From NCBI GenBank assembly GCA_050943675.1, contig JBMNPP010000193.1, positions 1 to 5,066 on the forward strand: a DNA stretch of 5,066 nucleotides, in the 5' to 3' direction. Below, piece by piece: positions 1 through 5,066 of this stretch. The notes beneath the pieces are model-generated. The model was not told where the DNA came from. It did no database searches and worked only from the letters and a program-made list of their open reading frames with translations. The stretch comes from Brooklawnia sp050943675. Its GTDB lineage: Bacteria; Actinomycetota; Actinomycetes; Propionibacteriales; Propionibacteriaceae. How positions within the stretch are numbered: the first letter of the stretch is position 1; every line of letters starts with the position of its first letter. The translations under genes and the position numbers were made by a program.

Positions 1-192
1 GAGTCGGTTGGGCCGCTGGTCGAGACCCTGCCCCAGGAGAAGGCATTGTCGATCGCCCTGCGCGAGGTCCAGGCCAGGCAACTGCAATACACGCAGATCG
101 ATCCCGAGGCCGAAGCCGCTGCTCGTGCCGAGGCGTTCGCGGATCCTGATTTTTCGTACCCCACTTCATTCGACGACCTAGATCCCGCCTGA
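1..192 (+). CDS. rpoZ: DNA-directed RNA polymerase omega subunit, C-terminal part (5' end outside window)
   Basis: Frame 1 is open from the first base to TGA at 190-192, giving the last 63 residues of a protein. The opening residues ESVGPLVE, followed by LSIALREV, match the C-terminal part of actinobacterial omega subunits (recalled from Mycobacterium and Streptomyces RpoZ as EYVGPLVE...LSIALREI). Omega binds the beta' subunit and helps RNA polymerase assemble and stay stable. The N-terminal helices that contact beta' lie upstream of the window. After the conserved part comes an unusually long tail of about 31 residues, rich in Asp/Glu (nine acidic residues, one Arg) with several Phe/Tyr; the Mycobacterium and Streptomyces proteins as I recall them end sooner. 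The gene stops four bases before metK, so the two are probably co-transcribed. Identity is fairly certain; the function of the tail is unknown. Confidence 0.88.
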   Translation, partial: ESVGPLVETLPQEKALSIALREVQARQLQYTQIDPEAEAAARAEAFADPDFSYPTSFDDLDPA

Positions 193-196
193 TCCA

Positions 197-1390
197 GTGT
201 CGAAGCTGTTCACCTCTGAGTCAGTAACCGAGGGGCATCCCGACAAGGTGGCTGACGCCATCTCGGACGCGGTCCTCGACGCCATGCTCGCCGATGACCC
301 CAACTCGCGCAGCGCCATCGAAACCCTGGTGGCCAACGGTGTTGTCGTGGTCACCGGTGAGGCGACTACCCAGTCATATGTCGATATCCAGCAGTTGACG
401 CGAAGCCGGCTGCTCGAGATCGGCTTCGATTCGGCGGCCAAGGGCATCGATGGTGCCTCCTGTGGGGTCATGGTGACCCTGAACAACCAGTCGCCGGATA
501 TCGCGATGGGTGTGGCGGGTTCCTGGGAATCCCGACACGGGCAGGCCACCGACGCATTCGACCTGCAGGGCGCCGGCGACCAGGGCCTGATGTTCGGTTA
601 CGCCTGCGATGAGACCCCAGAACTGATGCCGCTGCCGATCAGGCTGGCCCACCGGCTGGCTGAGCAGCTCACCGCGGTGCGCCGTGACGGTCTGCTCGAT
701 TACCTGGGGCCGGACGGCAAGACCCAGGTCACCATCGAATATGGCCCCGACCAACGCCCGCGTGGCGTTGACACCGTGGTGATATCGGCCCAGCACCGGG
801 CAGATGTCGACGTGGAGACTGTGCTTGATCCGGACATCCGGCGCGAGGTGGTTGCTCCGGTGCTGGCTGAATACGGCTTCGATGGTGCCCAGCCGCGGAT
901 GCTGATCAACCCCACCGGACGATTCGTTACCGGCGGCCCGGCCAGCGATGCAGGGCTCACCGGACGCAAGATCATCGTCGACACCTATGGCGGCATGGCC
1001 CGTCATGGGGGTGGTGCATTCAGCGGCAAGGATCCGACGAAGGTCGATCGTTCAGCGTCGTATGCCACGCGCTGGGTAGCCAAGAATGTTGTTGCTGCGG
1101 GGCTGGCCACGCGCTGTGAGGTGCAGGTCAGCTATGCCATCGGCACAGCGCATCCAACCAGCCTGTACGTCGATACCTTCGGTACGGGGCAGGTGCCCGA
1201 CGAGCAGATCGTCCAGGCAGTACGCGAGGTCTTCGACCTGCGTCCGGCTGCGATCGTGTCCACCCTCGAACTGCAGCGCCCGATCTATTCAACCTTCACC
1301 TGTTATGGGCACTTCGGTCGCCAACTGCCCGGGATGAGCTGGGAGCTGACCAACCGCTCCGACGAACTGGCCCGCCGCGTCAGGGGTTGA
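197..1390 (+). CDS. metK: S-adenosylmethionine synthetase (methionine adenosyltransferase)
   Basis: This 397-residue protein is full length for the family (about 380-405). It makes SAM from ATP and methionine in the cytoplasm, releasing phosphate and pyrophosphate. Family hallmarks are present in order: TEGHPDK at 11-17 with the catalytic His14 and Asp16, Glu42, the GAGDQGLMFGYA signature at 125-136, DGKTQV near 175, and the glycine-rich GGGAFSGKDPTKVDRS loop at 271-286 that binds the phosphates, then YGHFGR at 370-375. The GTG start is well supported: an in-frame TAG lies at 179-181, no other usual start codon follows it, and the protein then begins SKLFTSESVTEG as in other MetKs. No Shine-Dalgarno sequence is visible. 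With only four bases after the rpoZ stop, reinitiation by coupled ribosomes is likely. Some conserved positions differ from the usual sequence (104, 107 and 367-369), but no catalytic residue I can place is missing. SAM made here is the substrate of RsmB, encoded downstream. Confidence 0.97.
   Translation: MSKLFTSESVTEGHPDKVADAISDAVLDAMLADDPNSRSAIETLVANGVVVVTGEATTQSYVDIQQLTRSRLLEIGFDSAAKGIDGASCGVMVTLNNQSPDIAMGVAGSWESRHGQATDAFDLQGAGDQGLMFGYACDETPELMPLPIRLAHRLAEQLTAVRRDGLLDYLGPDGKTQVTIEYGPDQRPRGVDTVVISAQHRADVDVETVLDPDIRREVVAPVLAEYGFDGAQPRMLINPTGRFVTGGPASDAGLTGRKIIVDTYGGMARHGGGAFSGKDPTKVDRSASYATRWVAKNVVAAGLATRCEVQVSYAIGTAHPTSLYVDTFGTGQVPDEQIVQAVREVFDLRPAAIVSTLELQRPIYSTFTCYGHFGRQLPGMSWELTNRSDELARRVRG
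1382..1386 (+). promoter_or_regulatory. Ribosome binding site of priA (decides start)
   Basis: AGGGG lies inside the last codons of metK, six bases before the ATG at 1393, which is good Shine-Dalgarno spacing. It favours ATG 1393 over the TTG at 1387, which would directly abut this site, and over the in-frame GTG at 1411. A GAGG at 1389-1392 touches the ATG and is too close to act for it. Confidence 0.55.
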
Positions 1391-1392
1391 GG

Positions 1393-3384
1393 ATGGGCAC
1401 ACCAGCAGGTGTGGCCCGCGTGGCAGTGGATATTCCCCTGCCACACCTCGACCGGCTCTTCGACTACACGATCAGCGCCGAGATGGCCGCCCAGGCGGTA
1501 CCCGGGGCGCGCATCCGCACCCGGTTTGCTGGCCGTCAGGTCGGTGGTTTCATCATCGAAGTCGCCCAGGACAGCCAGGTAGAGGGCAAGCTGGCACCGC
1601 TGGGCAAGGTGGTTTCACCAGAACAGGTGCTGCTGCCCGCCCAGGTGCGGCTGATCAGGCAAGTAGCTGACCACTACGCCGGGACCTTCGCTGATGTGGT
1701 GCGCCTGGCCGTTCCGCGACGGCACGCCGCCACAGAGAACGCTGAGCAACGCCAGTGGCCCGCCCCCAGGCTCGATTCTTCGCCGGGTGCCGGGCTGACC
1801 AACTACGACCAGGGGCCCTCCTACCTGGCCGGGCTGGCCTCTGGTGCCCCCATCCGGGCGCATTGGCAGGTGGCGCCCCGGTTCCTGACCGATTCAGAGG
1901 GTCAGGATGACTGGACCCGGGGCCTTGTTCAGGCCACAGTGGCCACCCTGGCAACCGGCCGGGGGGTGATCATCGTGGTGCCTGATGCCCGTGACCTGAC
2001 CAGGATGCGTGATGCCCTGGCCGGCGTGATCGGTCTGGGCGCCATCGCCGAACTGCATTCGGCCCTGGGGCCTTCGGCCCGCTATCGCAACTACCTGGCC
2101 ATCAGCAGGGGAGTGGCCCGGGTCGTGGTGGGCACCCGCCCGGCCGTTTACGCCCCGATGCACGACCTTGGCCTGATCTGCGTCTGGGATGACGGTGACG
2201 ACCTGCACGCCGACCCGCACGCGCCCTACCCACACACCCGTGACGTCGCTGCGCTGCGGGCGGTGTCCGAATCAAGTGCGCTGCTGGTGGCCAGCCACGG
2301 CTGCACCGCAGAGGTTGCGGCCTGGCTTGAACGTGGTTGGCTTGGCCCGATCAACCTGCCCGCAGGACAATTGCGTCAGCGTGGCCCGGCTGTCCGGGCC
2401 GCCGGTGACACCGATTTCGAGTTGGCCCGCGACCCCCACACACGTGCCAGCCGACTGCCCGGCCAGGCCTTCGAGACCATTCGTACCGGGCTGACGAGCG
2501 GACCGGTCCTGGTGCAGGTGCCCCGAGCCGGGTACCTGCCGGCGCTGGCCTGCCAGAAGTGCCGCACCGCAGTGCGCTGCCCAACCTGTCATGGGCCCAT
2601 CAGGCTCCGCCGCACCCGGGGAGCGCGCCACCTGGATTGCACCTGGTGTGGCCGCATCGTGACTGACTGGAAGTGCCCAGTGTGCGGTGGGGCGGAATTG
2701 CGCGCACCAGTGGTCGGCTCGCAGCGCACGGTGGAAGAACTTGGTCGGGCCTTCCCTGGCATCCGGGTACGCGAGAGCTCGGGAGACCGGGTGCTCGACG
2801 AGGTGGGTGAGCAACCCGCGCTGGTCGTCGCCACGCCGGGAGCTGAGCCGCCAGCCAGTCATGGCTACGCCGCGGCAGTGCTGCTTGATGCCGACCGCCT
2901 CCTGGAGCGTCCTGACCTGCGGGCTGCCGAAGAGGCGGTGCGGCGCTGGTTGAATGCAGTCTCGCTGGTCCGGCCGGGCGACCAGGGTGGCACGGTTTGC
3001 GTGGTGGGCCCGCCGGGGGTGCGTCCGGTGCAGGCACTGGTCAGACTGGATGCCGCCGGGCACGCCGAACGTGAATTGGCTGACCGGGTTGCTGCCGGCT
3101 ACCCGCCGGCGGTCCGGTTGATCACAGTCGAGGGATCGAACCAGTCGCTGGGTGAACTGGTCGAACTGCTCGGGGTGCTGCCAGATGTCGATGTGCTCGG
3201 GCCTGTTGAGCTGGACCGGCCGCTGACCAGCGCTCAGGATGAACCGCTTTGGCAGTTGTCGTTGCGGGCGCCGCTGAGCAAATCGAACGAATTGGTTGCG
3301 GCAGTGAAGGGAGCGGTGTCGGTGCGCTCGGCCCGCAAGCTGCCCGGTGGGCTTCGAGTGCGGGTAGACCCGGCCCACCTGTGA
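1393..3384 (+). CDS. priA: Replication restart protein PriA (primosomal protein N'), actinobacterial type lacking helicase motifs
   Basis: This 663-residue protein resembles the shorter PriA of actinobacteria (about 655 residues in Mycobacterium tuberculosis, from memory). PriA recognises stalled or collapsed replication forks and starts primosome reassembly. The N-terminal 3'-DNA-end binding domain spans roughly 7-108 and includes VAVDIPLPHLDRLFDY. The zinc region is intact, with four CxxC pairs at Cys387/390, 396/399, 416/419 and 428/431, enough for two zinc ions. A YPP motif at 570-572 marks the C-terminal domain. The ATPase core is degenerate: no GxTGSGKT Walker A near 157-164, DDGDD at 266-270 in place of DEEH, ATPGAEP at 480-486 where the KGxDF motif is expected, and no QVAGRAGR motif VI near 517-533. 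GTR at 247-249 survives. Helicase activity is therefore unlikely; a DNA-binding or scaffold role is inferred. The start is ATG 1393, chosen from the upstream AGGGG, two bases after the metK stop. Confidence 0.93.
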   Translation: MGTPAGVARVAVDIPLPHLDRLFDYTISAEMAAQAVPGARIRTRFAGRQVGGFIIEVAQDSQVEGKLAPLGKVVSPEQVLLPAQVRLIRQVADHYAGTFADVVRLAVPRRHAATENAEQRQWPAPRLDSSPGAGLTNYDQGPSYLAGLASGAPIRAHWQVAPRFLTDSEGQDDWTRGLVQATVATLATGRGVIIVVPDARDLTRMRDALAGVIGLGAIAELHSALGPSARYRNYLAISRGVARVVVGTRPAVYAPMHDLGLICVWDDGDDLHADPHAPYPHTRDVAALRAVSESSALLVASHGCTAEVAAWLERGWLGPINLPAGQLRQRGPAVRAAGDTDFELARDPHTRASRLPGQAFETIRTGLTSGPVLVQVPRAGYLPALACQKCRTAVRCPTCHGPIRLRRTRGARHLDCTWCGRIVTDWKCPVCGGAELRAPVVGSQRTVEELGRAFPGIRVRESSGDRVLDEVGEQPALVVATPGAEPPASHGYAAAVLLDADRLLERPDLRAAEEAVRRWLNAVSLVRPGDQGGTVCVVGPPGVRPVQALVRLDAAGHAERELADRVAAGYPPAVRLITVEGSNQSLGELVELLGVLPDVDVLGPVELDRPLTSAQDEPLWQLSLRAPLSKSNELVAAVKGAVSVRSARKLPGGLRVRVDPAHL

Positions 3385-3395
3385 GTGGCCGGCAC

Positions 3396-3401
3396 TAGGC
3401 T
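3396..3401 (+). promoter_or_regulatory. Candidate -10 box of a leaderless fmt promoter
   Basis: TAGGCT fits the actinobacterial -10 pattern TANNNT and ends seven bases before the A of the fmt ATG at 3409. That spacing would put the transcription start on the start codon itself. The gap shows at best a weak AGG at 3397-3399 as a Shine-Dalgarno sequence, which fits leaderless translation. No convincing -35 hexamer is seen 16-19 bases upstream (within the priA 3' end). This is inferred from pattern and spacing only. Confidence 0.42.
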
Positions 3402-3408
3402 TGCCCGA

Positions 3409-4335
3409 ATGAGAGTCATCTTCGCCGGCACACCGCAAGTCGCACTGCCCAGCCTGCGCGCAATCATCGAGGCGGGCCACGAGGTGGTCGCGGTACTGAC
3501 CCGCCCGGACGCACCAGTTGGCCGCGGCAAGAAGCTGACCGCCTCACCGGTTGCGCAATTGGCTGAAGAACTCGGGCTCCCGGTGCTCAAGGCCAGGCGT
3601 CCCGATGACGAACTGGTCGAGCGTCTTCGTGGACTGGACGCTGAGGTGGCCGCTGTGGTCGCCTTCGGCATGCTGCTCAGCCAGCCGATGCTGGATGCGG
3701 TGTCGGGAGGTTGGGTCAACCTGCACTTCTCGTTACTGCCTAGCTGGCGGGGGGCCGCCCCTGTGCAACGGGCGATCCTGGCCGGTGATGAGCTAACCGG
3801 CGCCACCACCTTCAGGATCGTCCGTGAACTCGATGCGGGCCCGATCTACCGGACACTGAGCACACCGATCGGTGACCAGGAGACAAGTGGTGACCTGCTG
3901 GATCGACTGGCCGTTGACGGGGCACAGCTCTTGCTGGATTCGCTGCACGACGTGCAGGCCGGCGTTGCACCCACCGAGCAGCCAGCCGACGGGGTCACCC
4001 TGGCGCCGAAAATCAACCCGGCTGACGTGCGCATCGACTGGTCAGCCCCCGCAGTCGAGATCGACCGGCTGGTGCGGGCGGCCAACCCCGCGCCAGGGGC
4101 CTGGACGCTGCTCGCCGGGGAGCGTTTCCAGGTGCTCGCGGTTTCGGTTGCCGACAGCAACCGTCTGGCTCCCGGTGAGCTGGCAGCTGACCGGCGGCAC
4201 CTGTGGGTGGGCACCTCGGATGGCGACCTGGAACTGACCAGGGTCAAGGCGTTCGGACGCAAGCCCATGCCAGGGGCTGATTGGGCCCGCGGTCGGCAGG
4301 GCGGCCTGGAGCCCGGGCTGCGGTTCGATGCCTAG
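3409..4335 (+). CDS. fmt: Methionyl-tRNA formyltransferase
   Basis: This 308-residue cytoplasmic enzyme moves a formyl group from 10-formyltetrahydrofolate to Met-tRNA(fMet), making the initiator tRNA for translation. Length is normal for the family. The N-terminal formyltransferase domain starts MRVIFAGTP and carries TRPDAPVGRGKK at 31-42. The catalytic segment follows: NLHFSLLPSWRGAAP at 104-118 holds the active-site Asn104 and His106, and LDAGPI has the catalytic Asp142. The C-terminal OB-fold-like domain that binds tRNA begins around residue 205 and shows the typical RAANPAPGAW at 223-232. The ATG at 3409 was chosen because Fmt proteins begin MRVIFAGTP. The upstream in-frame GTG at 3385 would add eight residues (VAGTRLAR) unlike the family. 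It lies 24 bases after priA and overlaps rsmB by eight bases. It may be read from the upstream operon, from its own leaderless promoter, or both. Confidence 0.96.
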   Translation: MRVIFAGTPQVALPSLRAIIEAGHEVVAVLTRPDAPVGRGKKLTASPVAQLAEELGLPVLKARRPDDELVERLRGLDAEVAAVVAFGMLLSQPMLDAVSGGWVNLHFSLLPSWRGAAPVQRAILAGDELTGATTFRIVRELDAGPIYRTLSTPIGDQETSGDLLDRLAVDGAQLLLDSLHDVQAGVAPTEQPADGVTLAPKINPADVRIDWSAPAVEIDRLVRAANPAPGAWTLLAGERFQVLAVSVADSNRLAPGELAADRRHLWVGTSDGDLELTRVKAFGRKPMPGADWARGRQGGLEPGLRFDA

Positions 4336-5066
4336 GGCCCAGCGGGGCCGCGCCAGGCGCCGCACCATCGACCAGCCCCGCCTGATCAGTTTTCGGGCGC
4401 TGCGCCGCATCAACGCAGATGGCGCTTACGCCAACCTGGTCACCCAGGAGCTCACCGGGGGCCTGGCGGCCAGGGATGCGGGTTTCGTCATCGAGTTGGT
4501 GCACGGCACCTGCCGTTGGCAGGGCACCTACGACAGGGTGATCCAGGCGGCGTCAGGGCGTGGCCTGGACACGCTGCAGCCAGCGGTTGTCGACGTGCTG
4601 CGCCTGGCCTGCCACCAATTGTTCGCCATGCGCATCCCGGTGCATGCCGCGGTGGCCGCCAGCGTCGACCTGGCCGGGGTCGCCATCGCCGAGCGTGTCA
4701 CCGGGGTGGTCAATGCCATCGTCCGCAGGCTGGCTGCACGTGACCTGGCCGGATGGCTGGACGAACTGGCTCACGGGCTGCCTGCAGATGCCGAGCTGGC
4801 GCTGCGCCACGCCCACCCTGAATGGGTGGTCGATGCCCTGGCCGACGCCCTGGCCAGCGATACCGCCGAACTGGAGCAACTGCTGGTGGCCAACAACACC
4901 CCGCCGGTCCCGATGCTCGCGGTGCGTCCGGGGTTGGCCGAGGTGGCCGAACTCGTAGCGGCCGGCGCCGAACCAGCCCGCTGGTCACCGTGGGCCGCCA
5001 GCCGCGCCGGTAACCCCAGCGAGCTTGCTGCGGTGCGCGAGGGGCGTGCCGGGGTCCAGGACGAGG
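4328..5066 (+). CDS. rsmB: 16S rRNA cytosine-C5 methyltransferase RsmB (Sun/Fmu), N-terminal part (3' end outside window)
   Basis: The frame stays open from ATG 4328 to the window edge, 246 codons plus one base, so about half of the protein (usually 430-480 residues) is present. RsmB methylates a cytosine of 16S rRNA (C967 in Escherichia coli) using SAM. Residues 17-140 form a NusB-like RNA-binding domain, with GAYANLV at 32-38, GTCRWQGTYD at 60-69, LRLACHQLFAMRIP at 91-104 and VVNAIVRRL at 127-135. Next comes the family linker RHAHPEWVVDAL at 160-171. The window ends at GRAGVQDE (239-246), just where the catalytic Rossmann domain begins, so the SAM site and catalytic cysteines cannot be checked. 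The ATG lies inside the last codons of fmt in another frame, with an eight-base overlap. The nearest purine-rich site (GGAG, 4308-4311) is 16 bases away, so translation is probably coupled to fmt. The first 16 residues are a basic, Arg-rich leader. Confidence 0.92.
   Translation, partial: MPRAQRGRARRRTIDQPRLISFRALRRINADGAYANLVTQELTGGLAARDAGFVIELVHGTCRWQGTYDRVIQAASGRGLDTLQPAVVDVLRLACHQLFAMRIPVHAAVAASVDLAGVAIAERVTGVVNAIVRRLAARDLAGWLDELAHGLPADAELALRHAHPEWVVDALADALASDTAELEQLLVANNTPPVPMLAVRPGLAEVAELVAAGAEPARWSPWAASRAGNPSELAAVREGRAGVQDE

Noticed and set aside
1..192. The upstream partial frame as the C-terminus of coaBC, the usual metK neighbour
   Set aside because: GPLVE followed by LSIALRE is characteristic of RpoZ, and nothing resembles the CoaB C-terminus.
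1..197. SAM-responsive riboswitch before metK
   Set aside because: There is no untranslated leader: rpoZ coding sequence runs to within four bases of the metK start.
374..1006. Antisense open frame (210 codons) within metK
   Set aside because: It is the shadow of a highly conserved gene, with no recognisable motif and no ribosome site noted.
3381..3408. Terminator or other hairpin between priA and fmt
   Set aside because: The 24-base gap has only a short GGCCGGC palindrome-like patch, with no extended stem and no T-run.
2272..3480. Long antisense open frame (402 codons) across the 3' half of priA
   Set aside because: It lies opposite a clear priA sequence and is explained by G+C-rich codon bias. 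The translation shows no domain or motif I recognise, is rich in Arg, Gln, His and Pro, and runs past the priA end into fmt.
3234..3809. Antisense open frame across the priA/fmt junction
   Set aside because: Its Ser/Ala/Thr-rich low-complexity translation is typical of reverse frames in G+C-rich genes, and both genes opposite are firmly identified.
1..5066. A previously undescribed system (defence, mobile or regulatory RNA)
   Set aside because: Every gene is a recognised housekeeping gene on one strand, with gaps of at most 24 bases. No repeats, atypical composition or orphan genes are visible.

Overview
This is a contiguous, tightly packed housekeeping block from a G+C-rich bacterium, almost certainly an actinobacterium. 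The evidence is the strong G/C bias at third codon positions, the gene order rpoZ - metK - priA - fmt - rsmB, a short PriA that has lost its helicase motifs, and an omega subunit of actinobacterial type. I cannot fix the family or genus. Propionibacteriaceae-like lineages would fit, but that is only a guess.

All genes lie on the + strand. The window opens inside the 3' end of rpoZ (RNA polymerase omega, 1-192). Four bases later metK (S-adenosylmethionine synthetase, 197-1390) begins with GTG. Two bases after its stop comes priA (replication restart protein, 1393-3384). A 24-base gap then holds a candidate -10 box placed for a leaderless transcript, followed by fmt (Met-tRNA formyltransferase, 3409-4335). 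The fmt 3' end overlaps by 8 bases the start of rsmB (16S rRNA m5C methyltransferase, 4328 to beyond the window edge). No stretch longer than 24 bases lacks a gene, and I see no RNA gene, mobile element, CRISPR array, tandem repeat or terminator hairpin.

The genes share a broad theme of transcription, one-carbon chemistry and translation. RpoZ supports RNA polymerase assembly. MetK makes SAM, which is the methyl donor for the neighbouring rRNA methyltransferase RsmB. Fmt uses 10-formyl-THF to formylate initiator tRNA, and PriA serves replication restart. The spacing suggests one operon with translational coupling, plus a possible extra promoter that would let fmt-rsmB be expressed separately.

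I found no undescribed system here. The points most worth a second look are the absence of coaBC between rpoZ and metK (where many actinobacteria have it), the acidic tail on RpoZ, the candidate leaderless promoter of fmt, and a few substitutions in otherwise conserved MetK segments.
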